From DASVCN01 sp040905665 (GTDB lineage: Bacteria > Deinococcota > Deinococci > Deinococcales > Trueperaceae): DNA of 64,000 nucleotides. The notes under the pieces are model-generated. The model had not been told where the DNA came from. It was given only the letters and a program-made list of their open reading frames with translations, and did not search any database. The stretch is from the NCBI GenBank assembly GCA_040905665.1, contig JBBDRD010000014.1:1-64000 (forward strand). Reading direction: 5' to 3'. The number at the start of each line of letters is the position of its first letter. The stretch's first letter is position 1. A program made the position numbers and the translations under genes. Positions 34,080-43,212 of this stretch are shown here, piece after piece.

Positions 34080-35591
34080 CTACTCCTTCCGGGCCTCGCG
34101 GAGAACGAGGTGCTCGGAGGGCAGCACTACGACGTCATGGATGTTCTGCCCCATCGCCGTGATGACGGGCTGAGGGTAGAGAAAGAGCCACGGAGCCTCC
34201 TCAATCACGATCTCCTGAGCCTGTGCGTACGCCTCGATCCGAGCCTCGTCCGAAGTCAGGGCACGGGCTTCCTCGATCAGCCGGTTGAACTCGGGATTGT
34301 CGAATCCGGAGTTGTTGGCGAAGGCGTTTGCCCGCTCTCCGTGCAGCACCTGATAGAGGCCGCCCTCGGCCTCGAGTGTCGAAGGAGACCAGCCGAGGAG
34401 CATCATGTCGCCGCGGTCCTCGACGAAGGCCACCTCGATGTACTCGCTGAAGTCACCGAAGAGGCGGAGCTCGACGTCGAATCCGAATGCTTCGAGCTGC
34501 TGGGCGACTGCCTGGGCCACGGTGGAATCCTGTACGTAGCGCCCATTCGGCGACCAGAGGTCGATAGTTATGTCGCCGGGCTGATAGCCGGCCTCCTCGA
34601 GCAGCTCGCGTGCCCGCTCGGGGTTGTGCTCGTAAGTGCGGGTAGGGACGTATCCGAAAACGTTCGGGGCGAGGGGGGAGTCGAGCTGAGGAACATCTGC
34701 GCCAAAGAGCGCGGTGATAATTTCGCGAACGTTGACCGCGTGGTTGATCGCCTGCCTCACCCGCTTGTCGTCGAACGGCTCACGCGTGGTGTTGATCGCG
34801 AAGAACATGGCTCGGGCGGTTGGAGTGGTCTCCAGCTGGATGTCCTGGTTCTGGGCCAGGCGCTCGGCTTCATCCGGGCTCACCCGCAGGACTATGTCGG
34901 CCTCGCCGGTTTCCAACAGGGCGACGCGCGTGGAGGCCTCGGGAACGATGCGGTACTCGATGGCGGCCATTGGCGGCGGCCCTTCGAAGTACTCCTCGAA
35001 GCGCTCCAGCACGAGGCGTTCTCCCCTCACCCATTCGTTGAACTGGTACGGCCCGGTGCCGACGGGGTTGGTCCTCAGCTCCTCGCCATACTGCTCGATC
35101 GCCTGCTGGCTCACGATGTGACCGGCGGGGTGGGCGAGCGTGTTGAGGAACGGTGCGAAAGGCTCGTTTAGGGTGAAGCGGACCGCGAGGTCATCGACCG
35201 CTTCGACGCTCTCGACTATCGGCTTGAAGTAGGCGCTGGCGCTCGTGTCGCGATCCTCCGCCAGGAGCCGGTCGAACGATACCTTGACGGCTTCCGCCGT
35301 GAGGGGCGTGCCGTCGTGAAAGACCACGCCGGGGCGGAGTTGGAAGGTGTAGACGGTGCCGTCCTCGCTTATCTCCCAACTCTCTGCCAGGTCGGGCACC
35401 GCCTCGCCAGACTCGGTCATCTTCAGAAGGCCGTTGTAGATCTGATAGCGCACCGCCGCCGAGTCGGTGTCGGTGGTGTCCTGCGGATCGAGGGTGGTGA
35501 GCTCGGAGCCGAGGAGCACCCGTAGGGTGTCTTCCTGCGCCAGGCCGAACCCGAAGGTGAGAGCGAGAAGGAGCATGCCCAGTCTCTTCAT
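34080..35591 (-). CDS. peptide ABC transporter substrate-binding protein
   Basis: 503-aa extracytoplasmic solute-binding protein of family 5 (DppA/OppA). Signal peptide of about 18 residues (KRLGMLLLALTFGFGLAQ) without a lipobox cysteine. Family motifs: TLDPQDTTDTDSAAVRYQIY near the N-terminus, VPDLAESWEISEDGTVYTFQ and the RPGVVFHDGTPLTAEAVKVS segment. ATG 35591 is preferred over ATG 35606 because the codons between them form the AAAGGA ribosome-binding site. It captures the ligand for the two downstream permeases. It lies 160 bp after the IclR gene, so it may have its own promoter. Confidence 0.9.
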   Translation of the reverse strand: MKRLGMLLLALTFGFGLAQEDTLRVLLGSELTTLDPQDTTDTDSAAVRYQIYNGLLKMTESGEAVPDLAESWEISEDGTVYTFQLRPGVVFHDGTPLTAEAVKVSFDRLLAEDRDTSASAYFKPIVESVEAVDDLAVRFTLNEPFAPFLNTLAHPAGHIVSQQAIEQYGEELRTNPVGTGPYQFNEWVRGERLVLERFEEYFEGPPPMAAIEYRIVPEASTRVALLETGEADIVLRVSPDEAERLAQNQDIQLETTPTARAMFFAINTTREPFDDKRVRQAINHAVNVREIITALFGADVPQLDSPLAPNVFGYVPTRTYEHNPERARELLEEAGYQPGDITIDLWSPNGRYVQDSTVAQAVAQQLEAFGFDVELRLFGDFSEYIEVAFVEDRGDMMLLGWSPSTLEAEGGLYQVLHGERANAFANNSGFDNPEFNRLIEEARALTSDEARIEAYAQAQEIVIEEAPWLFLYPQPVITAMGQNIHDVVVLPSEHLVLREARKE

Positions 35592-35752
35592 GTGGGTTCC
35601 TTTCATGCGTTCAGAGAGCTGCGGATGGTTGAGCCGGCCAGAGTGATTGCGGGCTTTGCGGTTTGCGGAGAGCGGCTACGGATGGAGTGCGGCGCGTGCT
35701 GGGACGACCAGCCCTCTGTTCCGGTGGCATCGATCTGATTAGCGGGCTTTCT

Positions 35753-36535
35753 TCATGCTGCTCGCGTGACATCGACCCCGTCCATTCGGGCGTATCCGAG
35801 CTTGAGCGACAGTTCGTTCGCCACGCCAAGGACGAGTTCGACGGCCCCCTCGAGTACCTTCGGTATTCCCAACCGGGTCTCTGGTGCGGCCAGGGCGATT
35901 GCAGCTATCACCTCCTTCGAACGGTCTCGAATGGGCGCTGCGATAGCCAGCACGCCCTCGTCGACTTCTCCCTTGCTGATATAGAACCCCTGCTCGCGGA
36001 TCTCTTCCAGAACGACTCGAATCGAGCCGGGGTCGGTGACCGTCCTCTTGGTTCGCCCGTTCACGGGAGATTGCTGCAAGATGACCTCCTGCTCCGCCTC
36101 TGGCGCGTACGCCAGCAGCACTCGAGAGGTCGCTCCCAGCCTCAAGTCCTGGCGGCTTCCCACACGGGCGGCGATCTTCAGCTGGTGGTAGGAGTCGACC
36201 TGCGCTATGCACACAGCATGCCGGCCGTCGCGCACCATCAGGCAGGAAGTCTCCTGCGTCTGTTCGGTGAGACTTCGCAGGCTCCCCCTCGCCTGCGCCT
36301 CGAGGTCCAGCCCTGCGGCAGCCGACAGGCCAAGCAGGTAGAGGCGGGAGGTCAGCCGGTAGTTCTTGTCGTCGCCCTGCTCCACCAAGCCATGCTGTTG
36401 AAGGGAGGCAAGGTACCGGTGGGTGGTGCTGGCGGCCAGGCAGACCCGTCTCGCCAGAGCGGCAACACCGATCCCTTCCGGATTTCGAGCCAAGTGCTCG
36501 ATCAAGCTGACTGTCCTGTCGACGGCTTCGACCAT
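35753..36535 (-). CDS. IclR family transcriptional regulator
   Basis: 260-aa IclR-type regulator. The N-terminal winged helix shows RTVSLIEHLARNPEGIGVAA and STTHRYLASLQQHGLVEQ; the C-terminal effector domain shows LGATSRVLLAYAPE and GVLAIAAPIRDRSKEVIAAI. IclR proteins usually repress or activate adjacent catabolic operons in response to a small metabolite. ATG 36535 is chosen over TTG 36547. The start lies 6 bp from a perfect inverted repeat (36541-36557) that is a likely autoregulatory operator. The gene is read toward the ABC operon on the same strand and is its probable regulator. Confidence 0.88.
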   Translation of the reverse strand: MVEAVDRTVSLIEHLARNPEGIGVAALARRVCLAASTTHRYLASLQQHGLVEQGDDKNYRLTSRLYLLGLSAAAGLDLEAQARGSLRSLTEQTQETSCLMVRDGRHAVCIAQVDSYHQLKIAARVGSRQDLRLGATSRVLLAYAPEAEQEVILQQSPVNGRTKRTVTDPGSIRVVLEEIREQGFYISKGEVDEGVLAIAAPIRDRSKEVIAAIALAAPETRLGIPKVLEGAVELVLGVANELSLKLGYARMDGVDVTRAA

Positions 36536-36540
36536 GCAGT

Positions 36541-36577
36541 ATTCCAATCAGTGGAATCGTAATCCTGTAGTTGGAAT
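36541..36577. promoter_or_regulatory. candidate IclR operator
   Basis: ATTCCA-ATCAG-TGGAAT (36541-36557) is a perfect inverted repeat with 6-bp arms, immediately upstream of the IclR start on the minus strand. A further half-site TTGGAAT follows at 36571-36577. Arm length and position fit IclR-family operators; binding is inferred. Confidence 0.6.
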
Positions 36578-36642
36578 AACAGTAGGCCAGCGCATCGGCA
36601 GTTGTCAACACGCACCTCGAATCCCGGTGCGGGAGGTCGAGG

Positions 36643-37836
36643 TCACCGCAGCGGCTCGGTGCCTTCACTCAACACAGCCAGGTATTCGCCATAGACCCAG
36701 AGCCGGTTCCGTTCCTTGCCGGTAATCTCGCGAACAATACTCAAAGCCTCCAGATTCTCTATCGCCCCGCCGATCGTCGGAGGAGACAGGTTGAGGTCGG
36801 CGGCAGCGTCCGAGATGGAGAGGAAAACGTGCTCCTGGAGATATCGGTGAACTTGAAGGGCCGAACCGGCTGCCCGGCCGATAGTCTCGATGCGGGATCT
36901 ATCCCTGGCGAACATCGCCACCAGTGCCTGAGCCGTCCTGAAAGCCTGCTGAGCCGTTTCGAAGACGCCATCGAGGAAGAAGAGCAGCCACTGCTCCCAA
37001 GCGCCCTGAGTGCGAACCTTTTGCAGGAGTTCGTAGTAGGTCTCACGATGAGACTTGAAGTAGAGGCTTAGATAAAGGGTTGGCTGCAGAAGCACCTCCT
37101 CCGCGCACAGGATCAGCGTTATCAGAAGGCGGCCCAAGCGGCCGTTACCGTCCAGGAAAGGATGGATCGATTCGAACTGAACGTGTGAGACAGCGGCCTT
37201 GATAAGCGTCGGAGTACGCCCTTCCTGATCGTGGATGAACCCTTCCAGATTGGCTATCAGTTCTGGGACGTATGCGTGAGGTGGTGGTACGTAGAGGGCG
37301 TTGCCGGGCCGGGTTCCGCCTAGCCAATTCTGAGAGGTCCTGAACTCACCCGGAGACTTCTCGCTGCCCCTCCCTTTCTTCATCAGCACCCCATGGACCT
37401 CCCGAATCAAGCGAGACGAGATGGGGAAGTTCTCCTCCTTGACTCGGCGCAACCCAAAGTTGAGCGCATCGACATAGTTGGAGACCTCCCGCACCTCGTT
37501 CAGCGGGGCTCCGGGTGCCTCCTCGTGCTCGAACAGAAGGAGGTCGGACAGGGACGACTGGGTCCCCTCGATCTGGGAGGAGAGCAGCGCTTCCTTGCGG
37601 AGATACATATAGATGAACAGGTGCGGATCGGGGAGCAGGGTACCGATTCCATCCAAGCGCCCTAATGCCCGATTCGCCCGCTCGATCAGATCGTAGTGCT
37701 CTACTCCGAGCTGCAGAGGTGGCTGGAGAGGCAGTCGCGGCGGTATGTGGGCGTTGACCGGTTCTCCCGATGAGGTGTCGTTGAGGTAGGCACCTGCTCG
37801 CGTGATAGGCAATTCAATCGGCCCGGCCTTCGTCAT
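36643..37836 (-). CDS. Fic family protein with winged helix
   Basis: 397-aa Fic-domain protein. The catalytic Fic motif HPFLDGNGRLGRLL is intact, predicting AMP transfer from ATP to a target hydroxyl. The autoinhibitory motif (S/T)xxxE(G/N) is present in LLSSQIEGTQSS (about residue 75), so this is a class II enzyme that would hold itself off until activated. A C-terminal winged helix (FLSISDAAADLNLSPPTIGG) suggests DNA binding and autoregulation. Start ATG 37836 with GGGAGG 6 nt upstream. Length and layout match the widespread Fic-HTH group. It is divergent from the TM0106-type gene, with a repeat-rich promoter region between. Confidence 0.9.
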   Translation of the reverse strand: MTKAGPIELPITRAGAYLNDTSSGEPVNAHIPPRLPLQPPLQLGVEHYDLIERANRALGRLDGIGTLLPDPHLFIYMYLRKEALLSSQIEGTQSSLSDLLLFEHEEAPGAPLNEVREVSNYVDALNFGLRRVKEENFPISSRLIREVHGVLMKKGRGSEKSPGEFRTSQNWLGGTRPGNALYVPPPHAYVPELIANLEGFIHDQEGRTPTLIKAAVSHVQFESIHPFLDGNGRLGRLLITLILCAEEVLLQPTLYLSLYFKSHRETYYELLQKVRTQGAWEQWLLFFLDGVFETAQQAFRTAQALVAMFARDRSRIETIGRAAGSALQVHRYLQEHVFLSISDAAADLNLSPPTIGGAIENLEALSIVREITGKERNRLWVYGEYLAVLSEGTEPLR

Positions 37837-37880
37837 GACGAACCTCCCTTGCTTCCTTGGTAAGATATATCATCTCTTTC

Positions 37881-37974
37881 TTTCCTAAGTGGAGGCTAAG
37901 AAAACTTTCGGCGCGTATCCTTTACTAACAAATCGCTAAGCAAAGAAACTTTAATTAGTCGTGAGCTTAGTAAA
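37881..37974. promoter_or_regulatory. repeat-rich divergent promoter of fic and TM0106 gene
   Basis: The 180-bp gap is strikingly AT-rich compared with its surroundings. Related 9-mers recur: TTTCCTAAG (37881-37889), TTTACTAAC (37921-37929) and CTTAGTAAA (37966-37974, the reverse complement of TTTACTAAG), with looser copies between. They look like a set of operators, perhaps for the Fic winged helix. Confidence 0.45.
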
Positions 37975-38016
37975 AGATTAGTGGCCAAACTTTATTAACG
38001 TCGCAGATTTGGGGAG

Positions 38017-41000
38017 ATGTGGAAACCTTTTATGAAAAGCAATAGCGACGGCACCATCAGCTTCTCCCCCACCGACGTAACGATCTTCGCCGCCTGCCGC
38101 TACGCCAGCCTCCTTGACGTGCTGGTCGCCGAGGGCCGGCCGCGGGCGAGGCCGGAACGCAATCCCGACGCCGACGTGCTGGCCGAGCTGGGCAGGCGCC
38201 ACGAGCAGGCGTACGTTCAGAGCCTGCGCGACCGGGGCAAGCAGGTAGTCGAGATGGGCGGGCCGGCCGACGAACCGGCCAAGGTGCAGGCGACGCTCGA
38301 TGCGATGGCACGAGGGGTCGACATCATAGTTCAGGCCCCTCTTGTGAGCGAGACGACGACCGGCGCCTGGAGGGGTATAGCAGACGTGCTCGTGCGGGTG
38401 GACGCTCCCAGCCGGCTCGGCGACTGGTCGTACGAGCCGGTCGACACCAAGCTCTCCAAGACCACCAAGGCGGGCGCCATAGTTCAGCTCACCCTCTACG
38501 CGCTCTGGCTGGAGGAGGCGCAGGGGAGGCTCCCCGAATACCTCACCGTCGTTTCGCCCGGCGTTTCCGAGAGCGAGCCGTTCAACGAGCACTCTTACCG
38601 AGTGGACGATTCGGCAGCCTATGTGAGGCGGCTCAAGGATCACTTCGAATCGTTCGTCGGCGACGCCCGCAGCGAGCGCGCCGACGCCAGGGCCCAGCCC
38701 GTCGACCACTGCGAGGTGTGCTCCTGGTGGCGGCACTGCGATAGGACCTGGCGCGAGGAGGACAGCCTGACGCTGGTCGCCAACCTTGGTGGGGCGCACC
38801 GCAGCGAGCTGGAATCTCAAGGCGTGGCGACGGTCGTGGAGCTGGCCGAGCGCGAGCGTGACCTTGGTTTCCGTCCGGACTATGGCAGCGTCGCCAGTTA
38901 CCAGGCGGCGGCGCATCAGGCGCGGCTGCAGGTGACCTCGCGCGAACGAGGCCGGGTGCTGCACGAGCTGCTCCCGGTCGAGCCGGAGCGCGGTCTCAGC
39001 CTCCTGCCCGAACCCTCTGAGTTCGACCTCTTCTTCGACCTGGAGGGTGACCCGTTTTTCGGCACCGGGGGGCTCGAGTACCTGTGGGGCTGGGCCGATG
39101 CCGAAGGCGAGTACAGCCACCGCTGGGCGCTCGACAAGCGATCTGAACGGACCGCCTTCGAGGCGTTCATCGACCTGGTCGTTACCCGTTGGCAGGATCG
39201 CCCGCAGATGCGCGTCTACCACTACGGCCACTACGAGAGAACCGCCCTCGCCCGGCTAGTGAACGTCTACGGCAGCAGGGTCGAGGAGTTCGACGCGCTC
39301 CTGCGCGCCGCCGTCTTCGTCGACCTTTCGACCATCACGCGACAGGGTGCGCGAGTGGGCGTGGAGAGCTACTCACTCAAGGATATGGAGCGGGTACACG
39401 GATACCTGCGCGAAGCCGACCTGCGGAGCGTCGGACCGCACAAACGAGCCCTCGAGCACGGCCTGATGCTGGGCGAGCACGATGAAGTGCCCGAGGAGTC
39501 GTTCGAGACGGTAAGGGTCTACAACCGTGACGACGTTCTCTCGACAATTACCCTGAGGGAGTGGCTCGAAGGGCAGCGCCGAATACTGCTCGACGCTGGG
39601 ACAGAGATCTCCCGCCCGCTCATGGGGGATGGCGCCGCCAGCGACCGGGTCGAGGCGGAGCGTAACGCAGCGACGGAGGCGATCGAGGCCCTCCGGCGCG
39701 GTCTGCCGGAGGACGAGCAGAGCTGGAGCGACGACCAGCGAGCCCTCGCCCTGCTCGCCGACCTGATCGACTTCGAGCGGCGCGAGGAGAAGGTGAGCTG
39801 GTGGGGTTTCTACGAGCTGCGGGGCATGGAGCCCGAGTCGCTCGCGGTGCACAGCAAGGGGATCGTGGGGCTCGAGCTCGTCGGCTCCGTAGGCGGCACG
39901 GTCCAGGCTCCAATTCACCGCTACCGGTACCCGTCGCAGGAGTCGGACGTGCGCTCTCGGGACAAGTTGTTCGCGGTTATCGAGGGCGAGGAGCTCGAGA
40001 TCGGCGATATCGCGTCGTGCGACGCCCGGGCACGCACCTTGGACGTCAAGAAGCGGAAGAAGGCGGCGGACATCCACCCCGACCACGGTTTCCTCTGGAA
40101 CATCGTCAGGGCTCCTACGATCACGGGGGGGCGGATCGATTTCGCGCACGACGTGGTCGCACGAGGCCTGCAGGCCGAGGGTCGCTACCGTGCGGCGCGG
40201 GACGTTCTGCTCCGCACGGCTGGTCGCGGTCTCTTCGACCCACCTCGGGCCGAGCGCAATCCCGGCGAGACGACGCTCGAGGCGGCCTTGCGGATGACCG
40301 GGGGTCTGGAGGGCGGGGTGTTGCCGGTGCAGGGACCGCCAGGTTCGGGGAAAAGCTTCACCGGCGCCCATGTGATCATCGATCAGCTCCGGCGGGGCAG
40401 ACGAGTGGGTGTTACCGCCGTATCGAACAAGGTCATCTCGAACCTGTTGGCAAAGGTGGTTGAGGTTGCCCAGGAGCAGGATCTAACCGCTCCGCCGGTC
40501 TTCCAGAAGGTGAGCAACGGCGACACCCTGCCGCCTGGGGTCAACGCTCTGCCCGGTTATCCGGACGTGGAGAGGCTGCTACGCACCGGTGAGGGGCTGG
40601 TGGTCGGCGGTACTGCCTGGCTCTGGACCAAGGAGGAGTTTCGCGAGTCGGTCGACCTCCTGGTGATCGACGAGGCAGGACAGATGAGTCTAGCGCAGGC
40701 CCTCTCCGCGTCCACCGCGGCCCGGAACGTGCTGCTGCTGGGCGACCCTCAGCAGCTCGAGCAGCCTATTCAGGCCACGCATCCCGCGGGTGCCGAGGTC
40801 GCCGTGCTACGCCACATGCTCGGCGAACACAAGACCATCCCGCCAGGGAGCGGCCTCTTTCTCGACCGCACCTACCGGCTCTCCCCCGAGATCGCCCGCT
40901 TCACCTCGCAGCTCGCCTACGAGGGCCGCCTGAAGGCAGTCGAGGGCAACGAGCGGATCGCGCTCATCGGAACCGACGGTTTCGACGGCGCCGGCCTCCG

Positions 41001-41520
41001 TTACCGCCCGGTACGGCACGAGGGGCGCTCCCTCACCTCACCCGAGGAGGTAGAGGTCGTGCGCGAGATCATCGGCCGGGTTCTGCGGCCGGGAGCGAGG
41101 TTCCGCGACTCCAAGGGCGCGGAATGGAATCTCTCTCCTCAAGACGTTCTGGTCGTGGCGCCCTTCAACCGCCACGTCGACGCGCTTGACGACGCGCTTG
41201 ACTACGCGCTTGACGACGACGCGGTACCCAAGGGGGTGCGAGTGGGGACCGTCGACCGCTTCCAGGGCCAGGAGGCCCCGGTAGTGATCTACTCGATGGG
41301 CGTCTCCACCGCCGATCTCGCACCTCGCGGCCTCGGCTTCCTCTTCAGCATCGAGCGCTTCAATGTAGCGACCTCGAGAGCCAAAGCACTCGCCGTCCTG
41401 GTCGCCAGCGATCCCCTCTTCGACGCCATGTGCCGCACCCCCGAGGAGATCAGGCTGGTCAACGGGCACGTGAGGTTCCTTGAGTTGGCGGCAGCGAGCG
41501 TCAATGACAAGAACCTATGA
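38017..41520 (+). CDS. TM0106-family nuclease/RNase H/helicase fusion
   Basis: 1167-aa protein of the TM0106 RecB-like nuclease family with a Dna2/Upf1-like helicase. The N-terminal PD-(D/E)XK region shows RGIADVLVR and YEPVDTKLS, with a cysteine pair in CEVCSWWRHCDRTW (about residues 230-245). The middle RNase H-like (DEDD) domain shows FFDLEGDPFF, YHYGHYERTALARL, and YNRDDVLSTITLREWL. The C-terminal superfamily 1B helicase shows QGPPGSGKSFTG, LLVIDEAGQMSLAQA, LLLGDPQQLEQP, VDRFQGQEAPVVI and FNVATSRAK. All motifs appear intact. A DNA end-processing or defence role is inferred. ATG 38017 is used; ATG 38032 is an alternative and spacing to GGGGAG fits neither well. Confidence 0.88.
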   Translation: MWKPFMKSNSDGTISFSPTDVTIFAACRYASLLDVLVAEGRPRARPERNPDADVLAELGRRHEQAYVQSLRDRGKQVVEMGGPADEPAKVQATLDAMARGVDIIVQAPLVSETTTGAWRGIADVLVRVDAPSRLGDWSYEPVDTKLSKTTKAGAIVQLTLYALWLEEAQGRLPEYLTVVSPGVSESEPFNEHSYRVDDSAAYVRRLKDHFESFVGDARSERADARAQPVDHCEVCSWWRHCDRTWREEDSLTLVANLGGAHRSELESQGVATVVELAERERDLGFRPDYGSVASYQAAAHQARLQVTSRERGRVLHELLPVEPERGLSLLPEPSEFDLFFDLEGDPFFGTGGLEYLWGWADAEGEYSHRWALDKRSERTAFEAFIDLVVTRWQDRPQMRVYHYGHYERTALARLVNVYGSRVEEFDALLRAAVFVDLSTITRQGARVGVESYSLKDMERVHGYLREADLRSVGPHKRALEHGLMLGEHDEVPEESFETVRVYNRDDVLSTITLREWLEGQRRILLDAGTEISRPLMGDGAASDRVEAERNAATEAIEALRRGLPEDEQSWSDDQRALALLADLIDFERREEKVSWWGFYELRGMEPESLAVHSKGIVGLELVGSVGGTVQAPIHRYRYPSQESDVRSRDKLFAVIEGEELEIGDIASCDARARTLDVKKRKKAADIHPDHGFLWNIVRAPTITGGRIDFAHDVVARGLQAEGRYRAARDVLLRTAGRGLFDPPRAERNPGETTLEAALRMTGGLEGGVLPVQGPPGSGKSFTGAHVIIDQLRRGRRVGVTAVSNKVISNLLAKVVEVAQEQDLTAPPVFQKVSNGDTLPPGVNALPGYPDVERLLRTGEGLVVGGTAWLWTKEEFRESVDLLVIDEAGQMSLAQALSASTAARNVLLLGDPQQLEQPIQATHPAGAEVAVLRHMLGEHKTIPPGSGLFLDRTYRLSPEIARFTSQLAYEGRLKAVEGNERIALIGTDGFDGAGLRYRPVRHEGRSLTSPEEVEVVREIIGRVLRPGARFRDSKGAEWNLSPQDVLVVAPFNRHVDALDDALDYALDDDAVPKGVRVGTVDRFQGQEAPVVIYSMGVSTADLAPRGLGFLFSIERFNVATSRAKALAVLVASDPLFDAMCRTPEEIRLVNGHVRFLELAAASVNDKNL

Positions 41521-41604
41521 AGGAAGGTGTAACCACCGTATGCATAGTGGGATACTCTCTCACCGCCTGATCGACGACTGCATCGGCCGTCGGCAAGTTC
41601 CTGT

Positions 41605-43092
41605 TCAGGCTGGGCGAGTCGGCAAAGCCAGCTCGCGGTAAACATCCTCCAGATCCCAGCAGATGACCCTTTGACCGCTCCGCCGCGCCTGCCCTTCAAA
41701 ACCGTCTTCGAATCCTCCGGCTGCCAGGTAGTAGAGGACCGACTTCCCGCTCAAAGCCTCGTGCGCCCATCCCCGTCCGGCATGCGCAGCACGCTCGAGC
41801 ATCTCCAAGTGCTCGTAATGCAGCCCGATCGAAACGGGCTCCTGGCCCCACTTGACGGCCCCGGTTAGCATCCCTCCGCCAACAAGGGGGGCGACGAGAT
41901 CGACTTCCAGAGAACGCCCGGCCCTGTCTCGCCCCTCCCACCTGCCCCACTCCTTCACTATCGGCAGGCCTTTCGTGCCCCTTAGCCGGTCGTACGCCTG
42001 AACAGCTATCCGCTCGAACTCGAGGCCCATGAACAACGGGAGCTTAGCCTCGACCGCCGAAGACCAGACCTCGTGGGGATCGACTCGCTCCAGAAGAGAT
42101 AGGTTGGGCTCGACGAAGCGCTGGTGAAACCGGAAGGCGGGATCGGCGATTCGGTAGCGAAAGGGCTCGTTCGCTTTCGCGTCGACATTTCGCCGCGCCT
42201 CCAGATAGCCGAGCTCCACCAGTCGATCGAGTTTTGCTCTCAAACCCGAGTCGTTCGTGAGCCCCGCCCGCTGAGCGATCTCGTTCCGCAAGGTCTGTCC
42301 GGCCGCGACCGACCTCATGATTGCTTTGTAGGAACTTACGTCCCGCAGCCCCTCCTCCTGATCCAGTGCCGTTTCCACGAGCTGTCGGACTTCGCCTCGA
42401 GGCGACAGCATCAGACGAACGACATTCTCCGCGAAGGCTTGCTCTACGTCGACCACTGCCAGAAAGCGCGGTGTTCCTCCGAAGACGCCGTACGTTTGTG
42501 CGCGGTCGCGCAGACTCGGGAAGGGAGTCATCTGGGCCGTATTCCAGTAGTTGAAGGGTTCCAGGCGATGTTGCCAGTGGAATCGGCCGTAGAGGGGCGC
42601 CCCTCCGCCCGCTAGAGCCTCCATCGTCGTGACCGCGGATCCCGACAACACGAGCAACAGGGGCCGCTTCGCCCTCCTGCGCTCCCACGCCGCATTTAGC
42701 TCGGACGCCACCTCAGCCAGGCCCGTCTCGTCGTTGGCGAGGTACTGGAACTCGTCGATGACCAGGACCGTTGGTTCGGGCGCACGCGTCTCGAGTAGAA
42801 GGTTGAAGACGCTTCGCCAGGTCGGATAGTCCTCCACGTCGAGCGGTTCGCCCGACCAGTTGGCCAAGTCCGTGAGAAGTTGTCGCCTGTTCAGCTCCGG
42901 GCTCGTCCTTGCGGCAGTGAACAGGAACGCCCCTCGGGAGGACCAGGCGTTCGCAAGGAGGAAGGTCTTGCCGATTCGGCGGCGGCCGGTAAGCAAGGCG
43001 AGTCTCGGTTCACCCGGATCGAGGAGGTGCCTTAGCTCCCGCAACTCCTCCTTCCGGTCTACAATCCCGCTACTAGCCGGCTCATCGCTCAT
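41605..43092 (-). CDS. DUF234-type archaeal-ATPase family protein
   Basis: 495-aa ATPase of the archaeal ATPase/DUF234 family. Walker A is LTGRRRIGKTFLLA near residue 35; Walker B is PTVLVIDEFQYLAND; sensor LVLSGSAVTTME follows; a winged helix lies around residues 265-330 (LRNEIAQRAGLTNDSGLRAK). The C-terminal DUF234 nuclease-like region shows WEGRDRAGRSLEVDLVAPL and VKWGQEPV, so the ExK-type site is incomplete (VKW). Related proteins sit beside mobile elements and conflict genes. In-frame ATGs exist at 43116, 43104 and 43092; I use the last because the operator-like repeats reach into 43113. It is divergent from the acetamidase gene. Confidence 0.82.
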   Translation of the reverse strand: MSDEPASSGIVDRKEELRELRHLLDPGEPRLALLTGRRRIGKTFLLANAWSSRGAFLFTAARTSPELNRRQLLTDLANWSGEPLDVEDYPTWRSVFNLLLETRAPEPTVLVIDEFQYLANDETGLAEVASELNAAWERRRAKRPLLLVLSGSAVTTMEALAGGGAPLYGRFHWQHRLEPFNYWNTAQMTPFPSLRDRAQTYGVFGGTPRFLAVVDVEQAFAENVVRLMLSPRGEVRQLVETALDQEEGLRDVSSYKAIMRSVAAGQTLRNEIAQRAGLTNDSGLRAKLDRLVELGYLEARRNVDAKANEPFRYRIADPAFRFHQRFVEPNLSLLERVDPHEVWSSAVEAKLPLFMGLEFERIAVQAYDRLRGTKGLPIVKEWGRWEGRDRAGRSLEVDLVAPLVGGGMLTGAVKWGQEPVSIGLHYEHLEMLERAAHAGRGWAHEALSGKSVLYYLAAGGFEDGFEGQARRSGQRVICWDLEDVYRELALPTRPA

Positions 43093-43112
43093 GCCATCAA
43101 TCATAGTTGCTA

Positions 43113-43133
43113 GCATTTACGAATGCAAGCATT
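43113..43133. promoter_or_regulatory. overlapping GCATT/AATGC palindromes
   Basis: GCATT (43113-43117), AATGC (43122-43126) and GCATT (43129-43133) form two overlapping inverted repeats with 4-nt and 2-nt centres. They lie in the short gap between the divergent ATPase and acetamidase genes, a typical position for an operator. Confidence 0.4.
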
Positions 43134-43212
43134 CACGATGGATACTGGGATCAAACGGCTGCTCCGGCTCATGAGGCCGGCAGGGAGCCGAGGACATGCC
43201 ACACTGACGATC

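Noticed and set aside
37978..39231. 417-codon minus-strand frame opposite the TM0106-type gene
   Set aside because: Overlaps the nuclease domain with intact motifs on the plus strand; no family resemblance.
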